From contig CAJTZH010000006.1 in assembly GCA_910584325.1 (NCBI GenBank), positions 1 through 64,000 on the forward strand: 64,000 bases of DNA, read 5' to 3'. Origin of the DNA: an uncultured Lachnospiraceae bacterium. Lineage in GTDB: Bacteria; Bacillota; Clostridia; Lachnospirales; Lachnospiraceae. Every line of letters begins with the position of its first letter. Position 1 is the stretch's first letter. Below the pieces are notes generated by a model. That model was given only the letters and a program-made list of their open reading frames with translations, did not search any database and had not been told where the DNA came from. Below, piece after piece: positions 26,643-35,542 of the stretch. Made by a program: the position numbers and the translations under genes.

Positions 26643-29600
26643 TTATTCCATTATTCTTCTCTTCTTTGACTCAATACATACATATCCTAATGCAAGAAGT
26701 GAAGCAGCAGCCGTTGCAAGATACAGCAGCAGATTCGTACTGTCACCTGTATTTGCCGAACTGTTCGCGCCGCCTGCATGCTGTGAATTATTCTCCTCAT
26801 CCTCATCTGCCGGCACCTGATTCTGAATAAACTTAAGGAAACCGCCAAGCACGATATTTCCGTCAGCATCTCTGACCACGCTTGCAATACCGCCGTTTAA
26901 GTATCCCGCAAATTCAGCAAGACTCTCAAAGTTAGCCGCCGTAATTTCCACGCCGTCTTTATCCGCAAACTTTTCGCCGTCATAGAAGTAGTTTCCTGCT
27001 GCCAGAACAGACTCGATACAATTTGCCGCGGCCTCCTTATCTGTCGCAGTTAATCCTGCAACGCTTGTATAGCTTTCATCTGCAAATGACTTAAAATCCG
27101 TCACAATAAATTGTGGCGTTGCACCTGTATATGTGTGTAATTCCAAATTCGAACCGCCGTTATTATAACCCACACAATTCACATATGTGCCGAGCGGGTC
27201 ACTGTTATTCGTAAATCCGTTCGCCTTGTTACCAAACGAATAACTGTTATAAACCTGATGATTTACAGCAATACCACTGCCGCCCATTTTAAATCCATTA
27301 CCATCACCCTTAGTCGTTGTAAGCGTTCCGGTTGCTTCGTCATACGCAAAACCGTTTCCGTAGCAGATACAGTCATAAATCTTAACTTCTCCAATCGCTC
27401 CTGTACCGCCCTTTGAAAACAAATCCCAACCGTCGTCGGCATTATACGCCGCCACACATCCCTTAAAGACATTACCGACGCCGCAGGTAAGTTTTGCCGC
27501 GAAGCCGTCCGCATTGTTGTCCGACTTATCTCTGTTACTGTAAGAATTGCAATTAATAATCTGGTTATATGACGGCCAGTCCGCAATATTAGAAGCATTG
27601 TTTGTTCTGCTGATTGACAGACCGGAATTTGTATGTCCGGCAAAATCACAAAGTTCAAGAATATTGTGATTGCCTCCCACTCTTACGCCGCCGCCGTTTA
27701 AAAACTTAATGCCCTTAACATACCAGTAATCACCCGAAAAATCAAACGTATTGCCTGTCGCCTTGCCCTTAGAATCTGCAAAGTCGAAAATTACATCGCC
27801 TGTATTTTCCGGACATGCAATCAACTGTTTCATAGCATTTTCCGTGCCATCATTTCCCGCCCATACGCCTGTTGTCTTGGAAAGCTTATAAGTTCCTTCC
27901 AGTACATAAATCGGCTGACCTGCCTGACAGAATGTTAACGCTGTCTGAATATCTAATGGGTCGTCTTTCTTTCCGCTGCCATCCTTTGTTCCTGTCGTTG
28001 AAACATAAATTGCATTTGCAACGTCCGAATAAATCTTTCTTGTTACCGTTGTATTAACCGTTACCGACGCGTCGCTTGTAATGTTCTGCGTGCTGTCCGG
28101 CTCCAGATACATCTGGAACTTATTCGCGCCTACAGTCAGCGACGTTGGGAACGAATAAGAACCTTTCTCCACAACCTTCTGGCTGACTATCGTTTCACCG
28201 TCTTTCTTAATTGTCAAAAGTCCCTTTGTATTCACGGATACCGTAAATTCATAACTTTCATCTGCCGTTTCCGGTAAAGATGTCATCGATACGGACGGTT
28301 TCACCGGATTCTCCGGCGCGAATGTCTGCGGAGCATCTGCCGCTGCCGCCGTCACCGTCATCTGAATTGTACTGGCATCGATTTCAATCTTCGCGCCACG
28401 GGCCGCCATAAAACCTACATACATCTTATCATCCTCAATCGCTGAAAATGTATTGGCAGGAAGATAGTACATCACATTATCAATCTTATCAACGACTGCG
28501 CCGCTCTCATCTTTCATTGTCGCGTAAACGCCCGTATTATCCTTCTTTAATGTAAGAATAAACGTCTTTGGCGCATCCGGTTTAATCTGCTCGGAAAGAT
28601 TTCCAATTTTACCATATAAAGTATTATTAATCTTGCCTAACGTCTCATCCTGGCTTAGGATGCCGTGCCGTCCGAACACATTGTATCTTCCATAGTATCC
28701 GCCGACCGACATCGCGTTTGAATAATAAATGGAAGCGTCTCCGTCCGTACCGATAGAGTCTCTCACCATAATACCGAAACCTTCCTGATTGTCCGGAGAA
28801 GCTTTTGTAATAAAGTAATCTACCTTCACCTTTGCTGTAATTTCAAAATTATCCGTCTGAGGATTCAGAACCGTATAGTAATACGCAATACCATCCTGTC
28901 CGTCATCCGTACATTTCCCTTTTCCTTCGCCTAACTCAACATTAATCGTTGTTACACCATTCTCCGTAACTGCCGTCGGCTTACTGCAATCTGCCGTAGA
29001 CTGACCGAATACAATACTATGCCACTCTAAATCCTCATAACCAAATGTTGTCTTATCTCTAACCTCGGCTACATACGTTGTTGTCAAAGCCTGTCCTGCT
29101 ACTGTCGCGTTAATGGTAATTGTATACTGTCCTGCTTCATCTTTCTTAAACGCAGATGAATCTACCGTATATTCACCTTCCGCCAGAAGCGCCGTCTCGC
29201 CGCTGTCAAATACTGCTTCTACCTCTAAACCTGCAGCGCTGAAATCTGTTCCTTTTACAAATGTTGTCGTCGCCGGATATGTCTTTATCGCAAGACCCGT
29301 TACGTTCCGTTCAACAACCTGTAATGTGTATTCTGCCGACTGCCCGCCGTAGGTAACCACATAAGTGTAGCTGCCCGGTACTGCAACATCCAGGTCTTTG
29401 TCCTTTGGCGCCACCGTAAATCCTGCCTGCAATACTTTTGTTGTTCCGTCGGAATATGCCGCGTTTACAAGAAGACCTTTTTTATAATCTTCTGCCTCTG
29501 CCGGTACGTCTTTATAAAACGTTGTCTGATTCGGACCGGTTAGTGTGATGGAAGTAACCGTTGCGTCGGAAATCTTAACCGGAATTTCCACCTGCTTTGT

Positions 29601-30821
29601 TACTTCCCCATGCGTATGCGCCACAATAATTTTTGAAGCGCCCGCTGCGGATGTATCAAACGTTACTGTCGTCTCCGCGTCACCGCTCTTAACTAAATCC
29701 TCTAATTTCTTTGTCACACCGCTGTTATATGTAACCGTTGCGTCAAAGCCTGTCCAGTCAATCATATCGATTGTATCATTCAAGGAATAATCTGTCTTAA
29801 CCGGAAGATAGTTGACTGTAATATCATCTACAACTTCTTTAATTACCTGTGTGCTGATAGTAATCTCATGACCAAAATAATCCAGAACAATCTTACCCGT
29901 GTCATCACCGATTGCTGAAAAATCAAAACTTACCAGTCGGCAGTCCGCTGCGGAAATCTCTTTTGTCTGACCTCCTACCGTAACTTCTGCCTTAAAACCG
30001 GATAAATCGATATCCTGATAGCTGTTTCCCTGGCAATACGTCATTTTTGCCGGATTCGTAACAGCCCCAACCGTCGCCGCTGCCGCGTCCGCCGTCTTTT
30101 CATAATTCAATTTAACATTTTTAAATGTAACTGCCGCTGCTCTTGATGTAAATACGCCGGCATATATATTACTGCCGATTAAAATTTCACTGGCAGCGCC
30201 TTCTTTAATAAGCTCGCCTTCACGCCAAAGATACAGCTTGTCCCCTACCTTCTGAATCATAAGGTCATAAGTTTCACCTTGAGCACTTGCAATACCGTCG
30301 CCAATATTACCACGCTTAGATGTACGGTAACTACCCGCCGCAGCCTTGCCCGACTGCACAGTTCCCCCGACAAACGCGCTGTTTATCGGATTGGCTTCCG
30401 CGGTATTGTCGTGTGTTCCAACTGCCGCCCTGACCATTACGCCATATCCTATCTGATTTGCAGATACCCATGTATTCATCTGTGCCTGTGCGGAAAGGGT
30501 AAAATCACAGTCCATATCCATTGTGTAATAAAGGAAATTGATTCCCTCCTGACTTCCCGCAATTTTTCCGCCGTTACTTGTTGAGGATAACTGTACCTCT
30601 CCGTCTGCGGTTTCCTTAATTGCATTTTTCTCTGAAGTTGCTCCGTTGCCGAACACACTCCATGTCCAGCCTGTCCAGTTGCCGTCTGCTGCCGGCACGC
30701 CGCCTTCAAAACTTGTTGCGGCATTTACACGGATTGCCGTCCAGTCCGCCGGCATCATGCCGATAACCATCAGCAGCGTCAACGCCGCCGCAATCCATCT
30801 CTGTTTCGCCTTGTTCTTCAT
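26643..30821 (-). CDS. Secreted multidomain PL9 pectate lyase
   Basis: A 1392-residue exported protein. A signal peptide (about 1-34) is followed by a lectin-like beta-sandwich module (about 38-240), four Ig-like units (about 250-590), a second beta-sandwich module (about 600-825), a short linking domain and a parallel beta-helix (about 945-1290). The helix has ADGF, ADDGWDL and GFKMGG, which agree with the calcium aspartates and catalytic lysine of family 9 pectate lyases. It ends in NTGD, a membrane helix and KKRR, so it is probably kept at the surface. It should cut polygalacturonate in pectin. Own promoter and terminator. Confidence 0.85.
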   Translation of the reverse strand: MKNKAKQRWIAAALTLLMVIGMMPADWTAIRVNAATSFEGGVPAADGNWTGWTWSVFGNGATSEKNAIKETADGEVQLSSTSNGGKIAGSQEGINFLYYTMDMDCDFTLSAQAQMNTWVSANQIGYGVMVRAAVGTHDNTAEANPINSAFVGGTVQSGKAAAGSYRTSKRGNIGDGIASAQGETYDLMIQKVGDKLYLWREGELIKEGAASEILIGSNIYAGVFTSRAAAVTFKNVKLNYEKTADAAAATVGAVTNPAKMTYCQGNSYQDIDLSGFKAEVTVGGQTKEISAADCRLVSFDFSAIGDDTGKIVLDYFGHEITISTQVIKEVVDDITVNYLPVKTDYSLNDTIDMIDWTGFDATVTYNSGVTKKLEDLVKSGDAETTVTFDTSAAGASKIIVAHTHGEVTKQVEIPVKISDATVTSITLTGPNQTTFYKDVPAEAEDYKKGLLVNAAYSDGTTKVLQAGFTVAPKDKDLDVAVPGSYTYVVTYGGQSAEYTLQVVERNVTGLAIKTYPATTTFVKGTDFSAAGLEVEAVFDSGETALLAEGEYTVDSSAFKKDEAGQYTITINATVAGQALTTTYVAEVRDKTTFGYEDLEWHSIVFGQSTADCSKPTAVTENGVTTINVELGEGKGKCTDDGQDGIAYYYTVLNPQTDNFEITAKVKVDYFITKASPDNQEGFGIMVRDSIGTDGDASIYYSNAMSVGGYYGRYNVFGRHGILSQDETLGKINNTLYGKIGNLSEQIKPDAPKTFILTLKKDNTGVYATMKDESGAVVDKIDNVMYYLPANTFSAIEDDKMYVGFMAARGAKIEIDASTIQMTVTAAAADAPQTFAPENPVKPSVSMTSLPETADESYEFTVSVNTKGLLTIKKDGETIVSQKVVEKGSYSFPTSLTVGANKFQMYLEPDSTQNITSDASVTVNTTVTRKIYSDVANAIYVSTTGTKDGSGKKDDPLDIQTALTFCQAGQPIYVLEGTYKLSKTTGVWAGNDGTENAMKQLIACPENTGDVIFDFADSKGKATGNTFDFSGDYWYVKGIKFLNGGGVRVGGNHNILELCDFAGHTNSGLSISRTNNASNIADWPSYNQIINCNSYSNRDKSDNNADGFAAKLTCGVGNVFKGCVAAYNADDGWDLFSKGGTGAIGEVKIYDCICYGNGFAYDEATGTLTTTKGDGNGFKMGGSGIAVNHQVYNSYSFGNKANGFTNNSDPLGTYVNCVGYNNGGSNLELHTYTGATPQFIVTDFKSFADESYTSVAGLTATDKEAAANCIESVLAAGNYFYDGEKFADKDGVEITAANFESLAEFAGYLNGGIASVVRDADGNIVLGGFLKFIQNQVPADEDEENNSQHAGGANSSANTGDSTNLLLYLATAAASLLALGYVCIESKKRRIME

Positions 30822-30890
30822 TAGGCCGTCCTCCTGTTTTATTTTTCGTGGAAATAAACCTGCAAATATTTCCTTTATTATACATTTTCT

Positions 30891-30918
30891 ATTATATTTT
30901 TCCCCCGAAAAATGTCAA
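30891..30918 (-). promoter_or_regulatory. Sigma-A promoter of the pectate lyase gene
   Basis: On the minus strand TTGACA (30918-30913), a 16-base spacer and TATAAT (30896-30891). The spacer itself is an inverted run TTTTTCGGGGGAAAAA. It lies about 70 bases before the start codon. Confidence 0.75.
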
Positions 30919-30944
30919 CATGGTCCTTTGTATTTTTATGTGTT

Positions 30945-31475
30945 TTATTTCGACATCATTCCCCCTATTATGACACTTGCGGCTATTCCCGCAAACGTGG
31001 CAAGCAACGCCCCCGGCAGAGTCCACCTTGTTTTTTTAATTTTAGCCGTCATAAAATAGACCGACATCGTATAAAATACGGTTTCCGTACATCCCATCAT
31101 AATTGACGCAACCAAACCGGTATAAGAATCTGTGCCAAACTCCTTAAAAATATCAAGCGCAAGCCCGGTTGCCGCTGAAGACGAGAACAAGCGCACAATG
31201 GCGAGTGGAATTAATTCTCCCGGAAAATGAAGCACCTCTGCAACGGCCGCAAGATTTTCGCACACAAAATCAAGAAACCCCGACGCACGGAGTACTCCCA
31301 CTCCCACCATCAGACCAATTAACGTCGGCATGACTTCGACCACCGTTTTCATTCCATCCTTTGCCCCGGTCACAAAGCTGTCATACACATTACATTTCAT
31401 TAAAACGCCAAACCCTACTATGTAAAAAATTGTGAACGGAATAATGAAATCAGATACATATACAAGAAATTGCAT
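30945..31475 (-). CDS. spmB: Spore maturation protein B
   Basis: A 176-residue membrane protein of the SpmB/nucleoside-gate family. GAKDGMKTVVEVMPTLIGLMVGVGVLRASG and LFSSSAATG near residue 118, then GCTETVFYT, are the family's conserved helices. With SpmA it helps dehydrate the spore core in Bacillus. Length equals that of known SpmB. It is normally next to spmA; here two glycosyltransferase genes lie between them. Oddly, no Shine-Dalgarno site is present: a perfect terminator hairpin and its T run end one base before the ATG. Confidence 0.9.
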   Translation of the reverse strand: MQFLVYVSDFIIPFTIFYIVGFGVLMKCNVYDSFVTGAKDGMKTVVEVMPTLIGLMVGVGVLRASGFLDFVCENLAAVAEVLHFPGELIPLAIVRLFSSSAATGLALDIFKEFGTDSYTGLVASIMMGCTETVFYTMSVYFMTAKIKKTRWTLPGALLATFAGIAASVIIGGMMSK

Positions 31476-31482
31476 GAAAAAA

Positions 31483-31513
31483 CACCATAAAACGTTTTGT
31501 ACATTTTATGGTG
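31483..31513 (-). terminator. Strong terminator abutting the spmB start
   Basis: On the minus strand CACCATAAAA, an 11-base loop and TTTTATGGTG form a perfect 10-pair stem. TTTTTTC follows and then directly the spmB ATG. It would stop transcripts coming from the glycosyltransferase pair. Confidence 0.85.
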
Positions 31514-31531
31514 CCTGTTATCACTTTATTC

Positions 31532-33163
31532 TTATTTGACAGGAATTTGCTCCGCAATTTCTCCGTCATGATTATGACGTATCAGATAAATTTCTGAACC
31601 CTTTGAAAACAAAAATTCTATTTCATGGTTACATCCCACAACATCTTTTAACTTCTCCAGTACGGCGTCGTCCGCTCCGTCCTTGTACCAGCGGGTATCC
31701 AGCATAAACAGAAAATCCTGTCCTTCTCCCGGACATCCCTCAAAATCAAACATATCGTTATAAACAATAAATTTTTCACAGAGTGGAAAATCATAATAAT
31801 TTTCCATCATAGTCCAGTTTTCATATCCGTAATATACCCACGGAATCGTTCCGTACTCTTTCAATGCAGCAATTTTTTCGTGATACTCTCCCGTTCTGTC
31901 GATATAGCCCATAGATGTCTCGTCAAACTGCGCGACAAGTACATTAAATATCACAAAAAATCCCGGAATTACATATACGGCATACCGCTTGAGATTATCA
32001 TTTACAAGATACTCCGAACAACTGATGAATATTATCAATACCGCCATGTAGGCAATGACGGCAGCCATATAAAAATAACGGTAATCCAGGTAAAAACTTG
32101 GTGTTACATGCGCAATGATAATACTGTAAAAAAACGCGCCGCCAAGCAGCATTGCTATAATAGGAAGATTCTTGTTCTTTTTAAGCACCAGAAAAATAAG
32201 TCCTGCAATAACAAGTACACATCCCAAAATCCAAAACTTGTAAAACATCAGTTTCGGAAGATAGGTTAGACCAATAAACAGCTCATGCAGCAGATTCGAA
32301 AAGTCTCCTGCTTTCGACATCACTTCCTCACCGCAGTAGCGGTAAAAAATCTGGTCAATCCATTCCTCCCACAATACTGTCGCGATTCCCACCGCTAATA
32401 TCATAGAAACGATATAGCAGGCAAGTTTTTTCCACCATTTTCTTATAACGCAGTAAATGGTATATACCGCCGTAAACCCTACCGCAAACACAGCAAAATA
32501 ATACTGTGTGAGAAATCCAAACGCAGTCGTTCCGGCAAGCGCCAAATGGAGGAACAGCTTGAGCCATTTATTTATATTCTCCTGCATCACAAGATAACTT
32601 AAAAAGATATATAACATCGCCCATGCCGTCATCATACAATACATACGGATTAACATACCATTTGTCAGCATCGACGGCAGTAAGCATAACGCAACCGCCG
32701 ACGCGAAGGCCGCCCACTTTTTCCTTGTAATCATATAAAATATGAAATACGCAAAAATGCAGATACCGATAACACAGATTAAATTAACCGAAAGTCCAAT
32801 CCATTTTGAGATGCTTCTTCCCGCAACAAGAGACGCCGCATGCATTGTCAGAAAATAGACAGGCGGATGGTCGTCTACCTTCACATTATTAATTGTCCTT
32901 CTAAAAAACTGACCTGCTTCCGGACTCATATCATCTACAACAAAGCTTCCGTCATACCATGTCTGATATGTTATCCTTGGTCCCAGACCGGAGCCGGAAT
33001 TTGCCGTAAAATATGAATAAATCTCGTCGCAAAACCACATAATCTTGTGATTTCCCCAATAGACAAACACACCTGTAACAACCGCCACTGTCAGCAAAAG
33101 CACAAGCGCATTTAATGCTATTTCCCTTTTGTTTTGTTTTACAAAATCCTTAAATCGACTCAT
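31532..33163 (-). CDS. GT39-like membrane glycosyltransferase
   Basis: A 543-residue protein with about eleven membrane helices of the GT-C/PMT type. The first outer loop has CDEIYSYF near residue 40 and DDHPPVYFL near residue 97, the Asp-Glu and His-Pro-Pro motifs of GT39/ArnT-like enzymes that use polyprenyl-linked sugars. A soluble C-terminal tail of about 110 residues follows. It is the second of two tandem paralogues lying between spmA and spmB, ten bases after the first. The acceptor is not known; spore or envelope glycan is possible. Confidence 0.75.
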   Translation of the reverse strand: MSRFKDFVKQNKREIALNALVLLLTVAVVTGVFVYWGNHKIMWFCDEIYSYFTANSGSGLGPRITYQTWYDGSFVVDDMSPEAGQFFRRTINNVKVDDHPPVYFLTMHAASLVAGRSISKWIGLSVNLICVIGICIFAYFIFYMITRKKWAAFASAVALCLLPSMLTNGMLIRMYCMMTAWAMLYIFLSYLVMQENINKWLKLFLHLALAGTTAFGFLTQYYFAVFAVGFTAVYTIYCVIRKWWKKLACYIVSMILAVGIATVLWEEWIDQIFYRYCGEEVMSKAGDFSNLLHELFIGLTYLPKLMFYKFWILGCVLVIAGLIFLVLKKNKNLPIIAMLLGGAFFYSIIIAHVTPSFYLDYRYFYMAAVIAYMAVLIIFISCSEYLVNDNLKRYAVYVIPGFFVIFNVLVAQFDETSMGYIDRTGEYHEKIAALKEYGTIPWVYYGYENWTMMENYYDFPLCEKFIVYNDMFDFEGCPGEGQDFLFMLDTRWYKDGADDAVLEKLKDVVGCNHEIEFLFSKGSEIYLIRHNHDGEIAEQIPVK

Positions 33164-33173
33164 TGTTACTCTC

Positions 33174-34763
33174 CTACTTCAAAGTATGCCTTACTTTATA
33201 AACATTTAAAAGACCTTTTTCCGTCAACTGGGTAATCTCCAGTTCTCCCGGAAAACATGCCTCCACATACAACAATGCATCTGTCTCATATGGTGTTCCC
33301 GTCTCCGCAAATACTAAAAACTCAAAATTACGATTTGTAAACTCCGCATCCATAAATTCGGAATCATAATTCACCATTATAAACTGGTCCGCCATCATTG
33401 CGTCATACATTAATTCAGTCATCATCGCGTTCTCATAACCAAAGTAAATCCAAGGTATGTGTTTATTTTCATCTAAAAGCGCCATCTGCGCACGATAAGA
33501 GCCTCTCAAATCCACATACAATACGGAATCTTTGTCATAAATAGGACGGATAACATTAAGAACCGTTAAAATCAGACAAAGAACAGCCGTAATCATTGTA
33601 CTTTTGTTTCGAACCAGATAATCCAGACAAAAATAAACGGCAAGAATTTCCGCAATATATGCAATCACAACCACCGGAAAAAAATATCTGTAGCTCAAAA
33701 GATGCAACGGCGTAAGGTGTACTACCGCAATGGAATAAAACAGCGCAGTCAGAAAAAGCGACAAAATATATTTTAAATGCTTGTCCTTTTTTATTATAAG
33801 AAAAATAACTGCTGCCGCCAAAATAAGTGCCGCCAGAATACCAAGCCGATTATACATCAGCGTAAACATGTGCTCAAATCCATATCTTATCGAGTTGAAC
33901 AATTTTCCGAACTGAAACGCGTTGTCCTTCACCGCACCGCCAAGATATCCCGAAAACATATGTCTTAACCACGTTCTCCAAAATAGCGTCGCCGCAACTA
34001 CAGACGCTGCCAGACTCCCAACATAAACAAGGCAACGTCTCCATTTTTTTGTAAACAACTGATACAGACAGTAAAAAAAAGTAAAAATCACGCAGAATAC
34101 CGCAAAATAATACTGCGTCAAGAATCCGAAAAACGTCACCGCGCCCAGCAGAACATATAAATGCCACTTTTTTTCTCCGTCAGTTTTTTTCTCCAGAAGC
34201 CATGTTACATAAACAAACAACAACACCCACATCGAGAACATTCCATACATTCTTAAAAACATATTTGTGGATACTACAGCGGGAGAAGTAATGTATATCA
34301 AGCATGCGCAGATGCTTATCAGCCGTTTTCCCGTAATCTGCTCTATCAGCGCATACAATACGATTAAACTGACCACGGCAAAAAGCCAGTTTGCCGCAAG
34401 CGCTATCCATTTCGAACTGCTTCCCGTACAAAGCACGGAAAGAAAATGAATCACAAAATAATACATCGGCGGATGAACGTCGCCTTTATTATTTAACATT
34501 ACCTGACCAAAGTGAAAACCGTCTGTGGCAGATAAAATCCGGTTAATTTCCTCACCGCTGTACCATCGCTGTGATTCTAACTGATACGTCAAAAACTCAT
34601 TGTCAGAATTTGATAAAATATAGGTATATATTTCATCACAAAAATTAACGCTTTTTATCGTTCCCCAGCAGATAAACACACCGGTAAAAATTATCAATAT
34701 CGCTGCGACAACGGCTATGTCAATCGTCCATCCCTTTTCTTTCATTAAGTTTTTTATTCCCAC
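33174..34763 (-). CDS. GT39-like membrane glycosyltransferase, paralogue
   Basis: A 529-residue GT-C type protein, clearly related over its whole length to the next gene (shared FCDEIY, HPPxY, SKWI, RMYxM, FLTQYYFAVF, YRYF motifs). The two probably arose by duplication and may act as a heteromer or on different acceptors. Start is GTG 34763: GGAGG lies seven bases before it, whereas ATG 34781 is upstream of that site. A strong promoter with its -35 box over the spmA stop codon drives the pair. Confidence 0.75.
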   Translation of the reverse strand: MGIKNLMKEKGWTIDIAVVAAILIIFTGVFICWGTIKSVNFCDEIYTYILSNSDNEFLTYQLESQRWYSGEEINRILSATDGFHFGQVMLNNKGDVHPPMYYFVIHFLSVLCTGSSSKWIALAANWLFAVVSLIVLYALIEQITGKRLISICACLIYITSPAVVSTNMFLRMYGMFSMWVLLFVYVTWLLEKKTDGEKKWHLYVLLGAVTFFGFLTQYYFAVFCVIFTFFYCLYQLFTKKWRRCLVYVGSLAASVVAATLFWRTWLRHMFSGYLGGAVKDNAFQFGKLFNSIRYGFEHMFTLMYNRLGILAALILAAAVIFLIIKKDKHLKYILSLFLTALFYSIAVVHLTPLHLLSYRYFFPVVVIAYIAEILAVYFCLDYLVRNKSTMITAVLCLILTVLNVIRPIYDKDSVLYVDLRGSYRAQMALLDENKHIPWIYFGYENAMMTELMYDAMMADQFIMVNYDSEFMDAEFTNRNFEFLVFAETGTPYETDALLYVEACFPGELEITQLTEKGLLNVYKVRHTLK

Positions 34764-34792
34764 TGCCGTACCTCCATCCATAAACTTCCTCT

Positions 34793-34821
34793 ATTATAAA
34801 GTTTTCCTAATAGTTCGTCAA
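34793..34821 (-). promoter_or_regulatory. Sigma-A promoter of the glycosyltransferase pair
   Basis: On the minus strand TTGACG (34821-34816), a 17-base spacer and TATAAT (34798-34793). The -35 box overlaps the stop codon of spmA. Confidence 0.75.
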
Positions 34822-35402
34822 TGAATCTTACTTTTTTTATTTATCTTGATACTACAGTAAAAAACGGCAGCCAGTGTACTGACGAGCGTAGCCAGTATTG
34901 CCGGAGCCACGATTGCCGCCGGATTGACACTTCCGTACTGACTCCGGTACGCGATAATATTCACCGGAATCAGCTGCAGGGATGAAATATTGATAATCAG
35001 AAACGTACACATCGCGTCGCTTGCCACATCTGACCGGTTCAGACTCTGAAGCTCCTCCATTGCTTTCAGTCCCGCCGGAGTTGCCGCCCAGCCAAGTCCA
35101 AGAATATTGGCAATAATATTGAGTGAAATATAATTCCACGCTTTATGCTCTTTTGGCAGTTCCGGGAATAAACCTCTTATAATCGGAATAATGCGGTTTG
35201 TCGCCGCTCTTATAAGCCCCGATTCGTTGGCAATCTCCATAATCCCCGTCCATAACGCCATGACGCCCAGCATGGTCACACAGAGTGAGACCGCTTCCTT
35301 TGCCGAATCCAGAATGCCGTTTCCCACCGCCGAAATATTTCCCGTAACACTTCCGTAAAGGATACCCACCAGTATCATAAAAGCCCAGATATAATTTAAC
35401 AT
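34818..35402 (-). CDS. spmA: Spore maturation protein A
   Basis: A 194-residue membrane protein of the SpmA/nucleoside-gate family. GVMALWTGIMEIANESGLI near residue 52, LFPELPKEH near 80 and the LGLGWAATPAGLKAMEEL segment near 110 are the recognised SpmA features. It works with SpmB in spore core dehydration. Start ATG 35402 has GAGGTG six bases upstream. Normally followed by spmB, but here by two glycosyltransferases. Confidence 0.9.
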   Translation of the reverse strand: MLNYIWAFMILVGILYGSVTGNISAVGNGILDSAKEAVSLCVTMLGVMALWTGIMEIANESGLIRAATNRIIPIIRGLFPELPKEHKAWNYISLNIIANILGLGWAATPAGLKAMEELQSLNRSDVASDAMCTFLIINISSLQLIPVNIIAYRSQYGSVNPAAIVAPAILATLVSTLAAVFYCSIKINKKSKIH

Positions 35403-35431
35403 GATACACCTCAAAAGTGTCTCTTTTCTTA

Positions 35432-35461
35432 ATTATATACATCTTTTTGTAAAATAGTAAA
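35432..35461 (-). promoter_or_regulatory. Possible promoter of spmA
   Basis: On the minus strand TTTACT (35461-35456), an 18-base spacer and TATAAT (35437-35432). The -35 box is weak and sporulation control could use another sequence. Confidence 0.4.
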
Positions 35462-35490
35462 ATTTGAAGCATTTATTTGCAAAATAAATA

Positions 35491-35521
35491 CCCGGGATAT
35501 CATCTATGATGATATCCCGGG
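35491..35521 (-). terminator. Terminator after coiled-coil gene
   Basis: A perfect stem of 14 pairs with a three-base loop (CCCGGGATATCATC and its complement), 21 bases past the stop codon, followed on the minus strand by TATTTATTTT. Confidence 0.85.
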
Positions 35522-35542
35522 TTCAATTCATCGGCAGTACTG

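Noticed and set aside
30945..31475. spmB as a pseudogene because it lacks a ribosome site
   Set aside because: The reading frame is intact, of normal length and keeps all family motifs, so loss of function is not shown.
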